A stretch of 48,787 bases of DNA from NCBI GenBank assembly GCA_002791545.1, contig PFXG01000089.1, positions 1-48,787 of the forward strand, written 5' to 3'. A program made the translations under genes and the position numbers. Shown one piece after another: positions 17,703 to 26,133 of the stretch; within the stretch, counting starts at the first letter, position 1, and every line of letters begins with the position of its first letter. Below the pieces are notes generated by a model. It saw only the letters and a list, made by a program, of their open reading frames with translations, ran no database searches and was not told the DNA's origin. The stretch is from Zetaproteobacteria bacterium CG_4_9_14_3_um_filter_49_83. Lineage in GTDB: Bacteria; Pseudomonadota; Zetaproteobacteria; Mariprofundales; Mariprofundaceae.

Positions 17703-19648
17703 GGTTGTCCTCTCGAAGCGGGTGCTTGTTGTTGCTGGTATTGATAGCGGAATTTGCGGCGCAGCAAGCCGCCCGGATCATCGGGAATACGGCGCAGCCA
17801 TTGCTGCTGTGCCTGCATGACTTCCCGTTCGCTCTGGCTTGCTTGCTCCCCATCGGCCGGTTTCTGCTGCAAGGCCTGTGCGCTTTCATCGCTATTGGCA
17901 GGCTCTTCGCTTTGTTTGTCCGCAGTCTGCTGTTTATCCGTTTTCTGATCGGCTTCTTCACCGTCCGGCTTGCTCTGAGCAGTCTGTGCAGAGGATTTAT
18001 CACCACCGTCCTGTTGCCCTTGATCAGCTTGCGATGACTGCTTATTTTGCTGAGCAGAATCTTGTTGCTGCGAGGAATCCTGCGACTCACCAGACGACTG
18101 ATTTTGCTCACCCTCCTGAGATGAAGACTGTTGCTTGTCCTGCTGCTCACCCTGCTTGTTATGTTCACCTGACTGTTGCGAATCAGAAGAGTTCTTTTCA
18201 CCATCTTTCGATGCGTCCGAATCGTTGTTGTCACCTTGCTGGTTTTGTTGCTGTTGTTGCTGCTGCTCCAGCAGCTTTTTCACCAGCGCCAGATTGTCGG
18301 CGGCGTCCGGCAATTGCGGCTTGAGCTTGAGCGCCTGCTCGTAGGCAGCAACCGCATCTTGCAGTTTGCCGGATCGCGCCAGTGCATTGCCTCGATTGTA
18401 CAAGCCATCGGGAGAGCCCTGATGTTTCAGCGTTTCAGCGGCTTCATCATATTGACCGGCCTGATATTGCGCAGAAGCTTTCCAGTCGGGATTTTCAAAG
18501 GTTTTGGCGGCCTGCTCAGGCTTTTGTTGCGCAAGTAAAGCCTGTCCCTGCTGGTCGGGTGTTTGCCATAAATTCTGCCATATCGAGGCAGCGGCGTGTT
18601 GCGGTTGCAACGTAAGCATCAGCATTAGCGGTATGGCCAGCAGCAGTCCACGCCGGAACAGCAGCGCAAATAACGGTAGCGCCAGCCATAACAGCCATGG
18701 CCCTTCTTCGCGCCACTGATCGGTTTGCAGAGTTTGCGTGGCGGTATTATCCATGACACCGTTCAGGGCAGAGGCTTGTAGGCCCGGCAGTCCGAGCAGA
18801 TCGCTGTCATCAATCTGTACCTGCCTGAAAACACCACCACCGGCATTGGCCAGTGCGACCAGTTGCGGCATATCCACTTGAGCAAGCACGATATTGCCCT
18901 GCGCATCGTGAATAAAGCTGCCGTTATTACCGGGAATCGGTGCCCCGTCGGCTGAACCGATAGCCAGCACACTGATCTGACGATGACTGGCAAGTTTGGT
19001 GGCCAGAGTAATGGCATCAGCATCGACGCCGTCAGTTAGCAGAATAATTGAGCCTTGCGCCGCGCCGACGCGTTTAAGCATGGCATCGGCATGTTGTAAA
19101 CCTTCTGAAGCCATGCTCCCCTGTACCGGCATCATCGAAGGTTCCAGTGAAGGCAACAATGCCTGAATGGCGTTGTTATCGGTGGTCAGCGGCACCACAT
19201 CAAAGCTGCTGCCGGCAAACACAACCAGTCCGGTTTGTCCTTCTTTCTTCAGTTTCAGCATGTCCTGAATTTTTTGTTTGGCCCGTTGCAGACGGCTGGG
19301 TTTGGCATCTTCGGCCAGCATCGAGGCGGATAAATCGAGAACGATGACAAGGTCGACGCGGGCTTGCATCACCGGTTGTGGCAGTTGTTTGAAAACCGGA
19401 CCGGACAGAGCCAGCAGCGCCAGTGTTCCGGCCACAGCGAGGGCGACAAAGATGCTGCGCGGCAAACGTTGACTTGCCCGGCTGCCGGTTAAATGCAGCA
19501 GCAGCGCCGGATCGCACAGACTGGCCCAGCCGTGGTCGGAGGCATGGCGTCTGTGCAGCAGCCACAGCAGAACGAGCCAGATGGGAATTAGCAGCAGCCA
19601 CATGGGGCGCAACAAATGTAAGGCGGTCAGATCTGTCAAATCAATCAT
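17696..19648 (-). CDS. BatB/BatC fusion: von Willebrand A domain plus TPR protein
   Basis: A 650-residue inner-membrane protein. Two N-terminal hydrophobic segments (about 15-32 and 64-83) precede a VWA domain with metal-binding D105-LSAS and a later LLTDGVD. A third membrane pair lies near 315-345. TPR repeats follow (about 380-455, with LYNRGNALARSGK), then an unusually long Gln/Ser/Asp/Lys-rich tract of about 150 residues, starting with a run of seven Gln. The C-terminal end WLRRIPDDPGGLLRRKF is a recognised BatC-type tail. The start overlaps the batA stop by four bases (ATGA). Combining BatB and BatC in one chain is common in proteobacteria. The Gln tract is encoded by CAG/CAA runs and may vary in length. 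Confidence 0.88.
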   Translation of the reverse strand: MIDLTDLTALHLLRPMWLLLIPIWLVLLWLLHRRHASDHGWASLCDPALLLHLTGSRASQRLPRSIFVALAVAGTLALLALSGPVFKQLPQPVMQARVDLVIVLDLSASMLAEDAKPSRLQRAKQKIQDMLKLKKEGQTGLVVFAGSSFDVVPLTTDNNAIQALLPSLEPSMMPVQGSMASEGLQHADAMLKRVGAAQGSIILLTDGVDADAITLATKLASHRQISVLAIGSADGAPIPGNNGSFIHDAQGNIVLAQVDMPQLVALANAGGGVFRQVQIDDSDLLGLPGLQASALNGVMDNTATQTLQTDQWREEGPWLLWLALPLFALLFRRGLLLAIPLMLMLTLQPQHAAASIWQNLWQTPDQQGQALLAQQKPEQAAKTFENPDWKASAQYQAGQYDEAAETLKHQGSPDGLYNRGNALARSGKLQDAVAAYEQALKLKPQLPDAADNLALVKKLLEQQQQQQQNQQGDNNDSDASKDGEKNSSDSQQSGEHNKQGEQQDKQQSSSQEGEQNQSSGESQDSSQQQDSAQQNKQSSQADQGQQDGGDKSSAQTAQSKPDGEEADQKTDKQQTADKQSEEPANSDESAQALQQKPADGEQASQSEREVMQAQQQWLRRIPDDPGGLLRRKFRYQYQQQQAPASRGQPW

Positions 19649-20691
19649 GGCGCAACCAATCCTTTTTGCCAGCGTATACGGCTAAGCATCAGCAAGGCTA
19701 TCAGCGCAAGAGCCAGGCTCAGGGGCCACATGAACAGGGCATGCTCCGGCCGGAACGTCTGCGCATCACGCTGCACCGGTTCAAGCTGATCGATATTGGC
19801 GTAAATTTTAGCCAGTTCACTGGCATCGTGGGCACGAAAATATTTACCCTCCGTCAACTCGGCAATGGCTTTCAGTGTTGCCTCATCCAGTTCGGCCGAA
19901 GGGTTGACCGTGCGCGCACCGAAAAAGGAACGGATGGTCATTTTATCAGCACCGATACCGATGGTATAAATTTTCAGGCCGAGTTTGGCTGCCAGTTCCG
20001 CCGCTTTGTCGGGTGACAGCTCACCAGCTGTATTCACCCCGTCGGTAAGCAGAATCAGCACCTGATCGGTGGTTGAAATATGGCCGTCGGCATTACTCTG
20101 TTGCAGGCGTTTAACGCTCAGACCAATGGCATCGCCAATAGCGGTGGCTTTACCGGCCAGCCCGACAACGGCTTCGTTGAGCAGGGTCTGCACCGTCGCC
20201 AGATCAAAGGTGAGCGGCACCTGCACATAGGCCTGATCGGCAAACAGGATCAGGCCGACACGGTCGCCCTGCCGTTTCTTGAGGAAGGCTTCAACCACTT
20301 GTTTGGTCGCTTGCAGGCGATCGATGGCCGTTCCGGACAGGACAAAATCCTCAACCTGCATTGAGCCTGAAATATCCACCGCCAGCATCAGATCCCGGCC
20401 GCTGACCGGCAGTGCCACCGGATCGTCGAACCATTTGGGAGCAGCACAGGCCAGCACCAGCAGTAACCAGGCCAGCCATGCGATGCTGCTGCGCCAGCGC
20501 GAATTGCCGTGCGAGGTGGAATGAGAATCCCCTTGCAGGGCGGTGATTTCATGCAGGAAAGGCACTTGTGCCGCGACGGAAGTTTGCAGCGGCTTCAACA
20601 AAAGCTGCACCAGCCATGGCAGAGGCAGCAACAGGCATGCCCATGGCAGGTCAAAGCTGAGCGGCAGGAAATTGTCAAACGGGCCCATCAT
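19645..20691 (-). CDS. batA: BatA: von Willebrand A domain membrane protein
   Basis: A 348-residue protein with hydrophobic segments near 17-33 and 68-84, a VWA domain whose metal-ion-dependent adhesion site D106-ISGS and downstream LLTDGVNTAG are intact, and a C-terminal membrane helix (about 323-342). The start at 20691 is chosen because its ATG overlaps the preceding stop as ATGA, the spacing used elsewhere in this operon; the frame runs 14 codons further upstream. It probably pairs with the other VWA protein and with the MoxR ATPase encoded at the head of the operon. Confidence 0.88.
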   Translation of the reverse strand: MMGPFDNFLPLSFDLPWACLLLPLPWLVQLLLKPLQTSVAAQVPFLHEITALQGDSHSTSHGNSRWRSSIAWLAWLLLVLACAAPKWFDDPVALPVSGRDLMLAVDISGSMQVEDFVLSGTAIDRLQATKQVVEAFLKKRQGDRVGLILFADQAYVQVPLTFDLATVQTLLNEAVVGLAGKATAIGDAIGLSVKRLQQSNADGHISTTDQVLILLTDGVNTAGELSPDKAAELAAKLGLKIYTIGIGADKMTIRSFFGARTVNPSAELDEATLKAIAELTEGKYFRAHDASELAKIYANIDQLEPVQRDAQTFRPEHALFMWPLSLALALIALLMLSRIRWQKGLVAP

Positions 20692-21209
20692 GCTTGCACT
20701 ACCCGTTGCTGCGTTTCCAGCCATTGTCGGCATACCTCAAACAAAGCATCGATATCGACATCCACCTGTGGCCGGTAGGCGGCATCAACCAGCAGGGTGC
20801 CCGTACCTGCACAAAAATCATGGCGTGACCAGCGACTGTCCAGCCACATCAACCATGCCTTGCCACTCAGTGCACTCGGGTCGGGGGTCGTGCTGTCAGC
20901 GCTGGCAGTGGTTTGACGCGCGGCCCGTTTCAGCAGGGTGGATAAGGCCGTAGCTGTTTGCGCAGCTGAAAGCGTGTCGGCACGCTCACGTATGCTCTCC
21001 AGCTCGGTCAGTGCCGTCTGAAATACCACTTGCGCGGTAAATGTATCATTTTCTCGTCGCTGCCGACGCCACCACCACAGGGCAAAGAATACAGCGCCTG
21101 CAACGGCAAGCAGCAGCATCCACCAGCCCGGCGCGGGCGGCCACCACGTAATGGCGGCGGGCAGATGCAGGCCGTGCAGTTGTGCCAGCGGATCTTGATC
21201 AGGCGTCAT
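20688..21209 (-). CDS. DUF4381 domain protein
   Basis: A 173-residue single-span membrane protein. A short lumenal start (QLHGLHLPAAITWWPPAPGWW) is followed by one helix (about 29-47) and a cytoplasmic part with Leu-rich helices. The conserved opening with the double Trp and PPAPGWW is typical of the DUF4381 proteins that sit between DUF58 and batA in moxR operons. ATGA overlaps link it to both neighbours. Its biochemical role is unknown. Confidence 0.85.
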   Translation of the reverse strand: MTPDQDPLAQLHGLHLPAAITWWPPAPGWWMLLLAVAGAVFFALWWWRRQRRENDTFTAQVVFQTALTELESIRERADTLSAAQTATALSTLLKRAARQTTASADSTTPDPSALSGKAWLMWLDSRWSRHDFCAGTGTLLVDAAYRPQVDVDIDALFEVCRQWLETQQRVVQA

Positions 21210-22156
21210 GGCTTTCTACCGAGAAAGGTGTTGAGCACACTGAACGGATCATCTGTGGTGCAACAGCTGAGCAGGAAAAAATTCGGATGCTGGTCGAGCG
21301 ATTCCAGTGCCTGCCTGCGTTCAGCAAACAGCGACTGATGGCGTGCTAAAATGTTCCGGTTGGCGGTGTCCAGATTCACTTTTTGTACCCCGTTGGTCAG
21401 TGCTAACAGGCCGACATCGTGCAGGGCCGATTCAAACGGATCATGAATCAGCACAAAAATCACCTGATGGTGGATAAGCAGACGGCGCATACGCTGCACG
21501 GCTTGTTCGTTCATGCCCCGGCCATCGCTGATGATGACCAGCAGTGAGCCGCTGTGCGCCAGATGTTCCAGATGTTGCACATGCGGTAATAAATCGGGCG
21601 CAGTTTCCGGCACAGACTGTTGACCCACAGCCGTTGTCCATAGCGGTTGATCCAGTGCCAGACCAAGCAGGCGCATGATGCTGCGTCTGCCATGCGCCGG
21701 TTTGATGACGGCAGAGCCCCTGCCGGCTGCTGCACCGATGATCAGACCGCCAACGCGATCGCCCTGATGCAAAACACTCCACGCCAGCAAACTGGCGACT
21801 TCGGTAGCGATAATCGACTTCAATGCCCCGCGAGTGCCGAAAAACATCGGCGGGCGCAAATCCAGTGCCAGCCATACCGGGCGTTCGCGCTCCTCGCGAA
21901 AAATTTTGGTGTGCGCTTTGCCGGTTCGTGCGGTGACACGCCAGTCCATATTGCGGATATCATCACCGGGCTGATACAGGCGAGATTCATCAAATTCCAT
22001 CCCCTGCCCCTGAAAATGCGAGCGGTGCGCGCCGGCCTGCAAGGCGCGCGGATAACCTTCGCCCAGATGCAGCAGTTTGGCCTTACGTTGCAGCAAGGTC
22101 AGATAATGCAAGTCGGGCGCAGTCGGGCTGGGACGTTGCAGTGCTTGTGATAGCAT
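21206..22156 (-). CDS. DUF58 domain protein
   Basis: A 316-residue soluble protein. GMEFDESRLYQPGDDIRNMD followed by WRVTARTGKAHTKIFREERE is the signature of DUF58, a VWA-like fold that accompanies MoxR ATPases. VWLALDLRPPM corresponds to the metal-site strand, although the usual DxSxS is replaced by DLRPP, as is common in DUF58. It lies 15 bp after moxR and overlaps the DUF4381 gene by four bases, so translation is probably coupled. Confidence 0.9.
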   Translation of the reverse strand: MLSQALQRPSPTAPDLHYLTLLQRKAKLLHLGEGYPRALQAGAHRSHFQGQGMEFDESRLYQPGDDIRNMDWRVTARTGKAHTKIFREERERPVWLALDLRPPMFFGTRGALKSIIATEVASLLAWSVLHQGDRVGGLIIGAAAGRGSAVIKPAHGRRSIMRLLGLALDQPLWTTAVGQQSVPETAPDLLPHVQHLEHLAHSGSLLVIISDGRGMNEQAVQRMRRLLIHHQVIFVLIHDPFESALHDVGLLALTNGVQKVNLDTANRNILARHQSLFAERRQALESLDQHPNFFLLSCCTTDDPFSVLNTFLGRKP

Positions 22157-22171
22157 TAAATCAGTCCTGTA

Positions 22172-23131
22172 TTACGAGGATACGGCGACGTGTTGCAACA
22201 GTTCCTGAATGACCCGGTTCTTGTCGATGCCGGCAGCTTCGGCTTCAAAGCTGAGCAGAATGCGATGCCGCAATACGTCGGGAAGTATCTGCTGCACATC
22301 ATCCGGTGTAACGTAATCTCGTCCGGCCAGCCAGGCATGTGCACGGGCACAACGATCCAGCGCAATCGTGGCGCGCGGGCTGGCAGCATATTGAATCCAT
22401 TGGGATAACTGGGGACTGTATTTTTCCGGCTGACGTGTCGCCATGATCAGGTGGATGATGTAGTCATCCACGGCTTCGGCTACGTGCAGGTTTTTGATCT
22501 GCTGACGAGCATTGAAAATATCCTGCTGAGTGACGCAGATGGCGGCTTTGGCTTCCTGCGTATCGTTAAACTCGGCTCTGGATAAAGCCAGAATGGCTCT
22601 CTCTTCTTCGGCATTGGGATAATCGATACAAACATGCAGCAAAAAACGGTCCAGCTGTGCTTCCGGCAGCGGATAAGTGCCTTCCTGCTCAATCGGGTTT
22701 TGCGTCGCCATCACCAGAAACAATTCCGGTAGCGTATGTGTGACCTTGCCAACGGTAATCTGACGTTCGGCCATGGCTTCCAGCAGGGCCGCCTGCACCT
22801 TGGCCGGAGCCCGGTTGATTTCATCGGCCAGAATCAGGTTATGAAACAGTGGTCCGGCCTGAAACTGGAAACTGGCATCCTGTGGCCGGTAAATATCAGT
22901 GCCGGTCAAATCCGATGGCAGCAGGTCGGGCGTGAATTGTACGCGGTGAAAATCGCCTTCGACACCTTCTGCGAGTACCTTGATAGCGCGGGTTTTAGCC
23001 AGGCCGGGCGCGCCTTCAACCAGCAGATGGCCATCGGCCAGCAGTGCAACCAGCATGCGATTGATCAGCATTTCCTGTCCGATGATTTTCTTTCGAATGG
23101 CATCCTGCAACTGGTGTAGGGGTGAAAGCAT
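22172..23131 (-). CDS. moxR: MoxR-family AAA+ ATPase
   Basis: A 319-residue AAA+ chaperone, first gene of the Bat operon. Walker A is EGAPGLAKT (39-47) and Walker B is LILADEINRAP (99-109), followed by ATQNPIEQEGTYPLPEAQLDRF, the MoxR sensor segment containing the arginine-finger region (about 150-170). The start at 23131 follows GGAGG with five-base spacing; an in-frame ATG at 23194 would add 21 residues that lack family similarity. MoxR proteins are thought to mature or insert metal cofactors with the help of the VWA proteins encoded downstream. The target is not evident here. Confidence 0.93.
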   Translation of the reverse strand: MLSPLHQLQDAIRKKIIGQEMLINRMLVALLADGHLLVEGAPGLAKTRAIKVLAEGVEGDFHRVQFTPDLLPSDLTGTDIYRPQDASFQFQAGPLFHNLILADEINRAPAKVQAALLEAMAERQITVGKVTHTLPELFLVMATQNPIEQEGTYPLPEAQLDRFLLHVCIDYPNAEEERAILALSRAEFNDTQEAKAAICVTQQDIFNARQQIKNLHVAEAVDDYIIHLIMATRQPEKYSPQLSQWIQYAASPRATIALDRCARAHAWLAGRDYVTPDDVQQILPDVLRHRILLSFEAEAAGIDKNRVIQELLQHVAVSS

Positions 23132-23233
23132 AACAACCTCCGGTTTTTGAAATGAGCCGCGCATGCTAATGAGCATGGCGCAGACTGACATCAACGGCGT
23201 TTATAAGGTCAACAGTCGATCTTTTCAAGGATG

Positions 23234-23262
23234 TTGACCGTAACGCTCTGGAATGCTTGAAT
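23234..23262 (+). promoter_or_regulatory. Candidate sigma-70 promoter of leuA leader
   Basis: TTGACC (23234-23239) and TTGAAT (23257-23262) are separated by 17 bases. They match the sigma-70 consensus at five and four of six positions. A start about seven bases after the -10 would fall at 23269-23270, on the ATG of the leader peptide. Confidence 0.5.
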
Positions 23263-23269
23263 CAGCCGC

Positions 23270-23347
23270 ATGATTTCAACAGGTAAAAATATAAATTTGG
23301 CAAATGCGCTGTTACTAGGACTGCGTATGGGCTTGTGCGCTCGCTGA
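23270..23347 (+). CDS. leuL: Leucine-rich leader peptide of the leuA attenuator
   Basis: A 25-codon frame from ATG 23270 to TGA 23345-23347. Six of the 25 residues are leucine, with the core ALLLGL encoded by CTG-TTA-CTA-GGA-CTG at 23309-23323 and further Leu codons at 23297 and 23333. Control codons clustered just before a pair of mutually exclusive hairpins are the hallmark of amino-acid-responsive transcription attenuation. No Shine-Dalgarno sequence precedes the ATG. The promoter at 23234-23262 would start transcription at or next to it, so the message may be leaderless. An internal TTG at 23297 is an alternative start. The gene symbol is by analogy with other leuA leaders. Confidence 0.72.
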   Translation: MISTGKNINLANALLLGLRMGLCAR

Positions 23348-23376
23348 AAACTTAAAGTTCAGCGATTTCACAAGCC
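23330..23376 (+). promoter_or_regulatory. Antiterminator hairpin of the leuA attenuator
   Basis: GGCTTGTG (23330-23337) pairs perfectly with CACAAGCC (23369-23376), and inside it CGCTGAA (23342-23348) pairs with TTCAGCG (23358-23364). The 3' arm shares AAGCC (23372-23376) with the 5' arm of the terminator, so the two structures exclude each other. A ribosome stalled on the Leu codons leaves this hairpin free to form. A ribosome reaching the TGA covers its 5' arm and frees the terminator. Confidence 0.75.
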
Positions 23377-23403
23377 GTAGGTTAAACCTGCGGCTTTTTT
23401 TTT
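23372..23403 (+). terminator. Intrinsic terminator of the leuA attenuator
   Basis: AAGCCGTAGG (23372-23381) pairs with CCTGCGGCTT (23387-23396) over ten positions, with one T-G wobble and a five-base loop, followed by a run of nine T ending at 23403. It lies about 100 bp before leuA and overlaps the antiterminator by five bases. Confidence 0.85.
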
Positions 23404-23501
23404 GTCTGAGGAAGGTCTGAAAAAACGATGTGCCAGCTTTGAATGCATGGTGCTTCAGATTTTCCCTGAATGAGGATGTTTAAATTAACAGGAGAATAGT
23501 G

Positions 23502-25046
23502 ATGTCCGATCGCTTGTATATTTTTGATACCACCTTGCGCGATGGCGAGCAGTCACCCGGCTGTTCGATGAATATTGATGAAAAGCTGCGCGTGGCGCAT
23601 GCGCTGGCAACGCTCGGTGTGGACATTATCGAAGCAGGTTTTCCGATCGCGTCACCGGGTGATTTCGAAGCGGTGCATCGTATTGCCAAAGAGGTGCATG
23701 GGCCGAAGATTGCCGGATTGGCGCGGGCGGCGCAGCGCGACATCGAACGCGCCGGTGAGGCCGTCAGACCGGCCGGAGATCGTGCGCGTATTCACACGTT
23801 TATCGCCACCAGCCCGATTCACATGGAAGCCAAATTGCGTATGAGCCCCGATCAGGTGCTTGAGCGCGCCGTGGAAGCAGTAAAGCTGGCGCGTTCATTG
23901 GCACCGGAAGTGGAATTTTCCGCTGAGGATGCCGGTCGTTCTGAGATGGATTTTCTTTGCCGCATTGTCGAGGCGACCATTGCCGCCGGAGCGCGCGTGA
24001 TCAATATCCCGGATACCGTCGGCTACATGACACCGGACGAATTCGGCTATCGTATCCGCACCCTGATTGAGCGCGTCCCCAATTCCGATCAGGCGATTTT
24101 CTCGGTACATTGCCATAACGATCTGGGACTGGCCGTGGCTAATTCTTTGGCCGCAGTGGAAAACGGAGCTCGTCAGGTGGAATGCACAATCAATGGTTTG
24201 GGTGAACGTGCCGGCAATGCCGCTTTGGAAGAAGTTGTGATGATTTTGCGTACCCGTTCGGATCGTTACGACATCGAGACCGGTATCGACACCACCCGCA
24301 TCGTACCGACCTCGAAGCTGGTTTCGCAGATTACCGGCATGCCGGTGCAACCGAACAAGGCGATTGTCGGGGCCAATGCTTTTGCGCATGAGTCCGGTAT
24401 TCATCAGGATGGCATGCTGAAGCATCAGAAAACCTACGAAATCATGACGCCGGAATCGGTTGGCTGGAACACCAATCGCATGGTGCTGGGTAAACATTCC
24501 GGACGTGCTGCGCTGAAATCCCGCTATGACATACTGGGCGTCAAGTTGGATGATGAAAAGCTGGTGGCGGTGTTCGAGCGCTTCAAGGTGCTGGCTGATA
24601 AGAAGAAAGATATTTTCGATGAAGATCTGATGTCCATTCTCTCCGGCGATTCAGAAGAGCTCACCGAGCGTATCAAGCTGGTCAGTTTGCATGCAGCCTC
24701 AGGCACCAGGGATGCACCGATAGCGGCAGTTGAGCTGGATATCGAGGGCAAGCTGCACAAGGCAACGGCGCAGGGCGACGGGCCGGTGGATGCTGCTTTT
24801 CAGGCGATAAAATCACTGGTTGAACCCAATGGTAAATTGCTGTTGTACTCAGTGAATGCCATCACCTCGGGCACCGATGCGCAGGGCGAAGTGACGGTGC
24901 GCCTTCAGGATGGTGATCGTATCGTTAATGGACAGGGTTCGGATACCGACATCGTGGTGGCTTCGGCCAAGGCGTTTGTTGCAGCGCTGAATAAATTGCC
25001 GAACATGCATGCCAAAGAGGTGCATGCCCAGTATTCCGGCGTTTGA
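23502..25046 (+). CDS. leuA: 2-isopropylmalate synthase
   Basis: A 514-residue enzyme that condenses acetyl-CoA with 2-oxoisovalerate, the first committed step of leucine synthesis. DTTLRDGEQ (9-17) supplies the metal-binding aspartate and catalytic arginine. VHCHNDLG near residue 204 and GLGERAGNA near 228 are the other barrel signatures. The C-terminal regulatory (LeuA dimer/allosteric) domain is complete, so leucine feedback inhibition is expected. AGGAG lies eight bases before the ATG. The upstream attenuator gives a second, transcriptional layer of leucine control. No other leu gene is nearby. Confidence 0.97.
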   Translation: MSDRLYIFDTTLRDGEQSPGCSMNIDEKLRVAHALATLGVDIIEAGFPIASPGDFEAVHRIAKEVHGPKIAGLARAAQRDIERAGEAVRPAGDRARIHTFIATSPIHMEAKLRMSPDQVLERAVEAVKLARSLAPEVEFSAEDAGRSEMDFLCRIVEATIAAGARVINIPDTVGYMTPDEFGYRIRTLIERVPNSDQAIFSVHCHNDLGLAVANSLAAVENGARQVECTINGLGERAGNAALEEVVMILRTRSDRYDIETGIDTTRIVPTSKLVSQITGMPVQPNKAIVGANAFAHESGIHQDGMLKHQKTYEIMTPESVGWNTNRMVLGKHSGRAALKSRYDILGVKLDDEKLVAVFERFKVLADKKKDIFDEDLMSILSGDSEELTERIKLVSLHAASGTRDAPIAAVELDIEGKLHKATAQGDGPVDAAFQAIKSLVEPNGKLLLYSVNAITSGTDAQGEVTVRLQDGDRIVNGQGSDTDIVVASAKAFVAALNKLPNMHAKEVHAQYSGV

Positions 25047-25053
25047 GATGAGA

Positions 25054-25084
25054 CAGGGAAAGGCTGTTGTTGCGCCTTTCCCTG
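25054..25084. terminator. Perfect 11-bp hairpin between leuA and prmA
   Basis: CAGGGAAAGGC (25054-25064) and GCCTTTCCCTG (25074-25084) are exact complements around a nine-base loop, in the gap between the convergent leuA and prmA genes. No T-tract follows on either strand. It may act as a two-way transcript end or 3' stabiliser. Confidence 0.5.
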
Positions 25085-25135
25085 CCAGACGCATTGGGCA
25101 GGGTGCTGAATAGTTACAGTGTTTATTCCTTCGGC

Positions 25136-25996
25136 TTAACGAACAAATTCTACTGCCGCCCACTCTTCACAGATGCGGGTTTGCAGGTGTGTTAAACCCT
25201 GCGCCTGATACGCCTGAATGATAGAATCCACTTGCGTTTGCAGTAACCCTGACAAAATCAGCTGCTGCGAGACAGTAGCGGCCAGCGCTTCGGCCATTTG
25301 AATCAGCGGTTCGGCCAGAATATTGGCAATCACCAGCTCGAAGGTATTTTGTGGCGGTGTGTCGCCAAGGATGGCTGTAAGTGACACGTGGTTGATCTTT
25401 GCATTGACGGTGCTGGCTTCGACCGACAGCGGATCGTAATCCACGGCGACGATACCATGGGCCCCCAGTTTTCCGGCGGCAATTGCCAGCAGGCCGGAGC
25501 CGGAACCCATGTCCAGCACACTTTGCGGTGTTTGTCGGGTGCAATAGTTTTCAATGGATTCCAGGCACAGGCGGGTGGTGGCATGGGTGCCGGTGCCGAA
25601 TGCCTGACCGGGATCAAGTACGATGTCTATTCTGTCGTCGCTCGGCTTGTCGCAGAATGAAGGCCTGACCCACAGACGCTGACCAACCGGCAGGCCTGTC
25701 CAGTGCTTCTGCCAGGCTGTGGCCCAGTCATCATCGAGCATGGTCAGCAGGATATGCTCCGCTTTAATGCCGAGCAGAAGTGCACCGGAAACAATACTTG
25801 CCCGCTGCTGTTGCAGATCATCTGCCAGTGGGAACCATGCGATGCGCGTGATGCTGTCAGCATCGACGTCGGTTTCCTCGGACGTTCCCATGGCGTGCAG
25901 ATTTTCTGCAAATGCCTCAAATGAATCGGAATCGATCAACTCACCTGGGATACGTAGTTCCAGGTGGCGGTTGTCGGATGGTGTGCTTTCTTGCAT
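25136..25996 (-). CDS. prmA: Ribosomal protein L11 methyltransferase
   Basis: A 286-residue SAM-dependent enzyme that methylates ribosomal protein L11. DPGQAFGTGTHATT (128-141), the SAM loop LDMGSGSG (161-168) and the catalytic NILAEPL (225-231) are all present and in the order of the family. The N-terminal L11-binding domain (about 1-60) is present. Length is normal. It is divergent from the reductase gene at 26134 and converges on leuA. Confidence 0.95.
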   Translation of the reverse strand: MQESTPSDNRHLELRIPGELIDSDSFEAFAENLHAMGTSEETDVDADSITRIAWFPLADDLQQQRASIVSGALLLGIKAEHILLTMLDDDWATAWQKHWTGLPVGQRLWVRPSFCDKPSDDRIDIVLDPGQAFGTGTHATTRLCLESIENYCTRQTPQSVLDMGSGSGLLAIAAGKLGAHGIVAVDYDPLSVEASTVNAKINHVSLTAILGDTPPQNTFELVIANILAEPLIQMAEALAATVSQQLILSGLLQTQVDSIIQAYQAQGLTHLQTRICEEWAAVEFVR

Positions 25997-26133
25997 GATG
26001 CGTACTCCGTGGCGTGATGGGCTGAATTTTTTAATAGGGTCAACTCTGCGCGCAAGCGGAGAATTTGGCGACCTGTTTGAGCCGCTTGAAGCGATACGGG
26101 TCAGGGTTACTGTAGGTTATAAAGGCTATCAGG

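Noticed and set aside
18235-18275. CAG/CTG-rich run considered as a satellite repeat
   Set aside because: It encodes in-frame Gln inside the BatB/BatC protein and is described there as a coding low-complexity tract.
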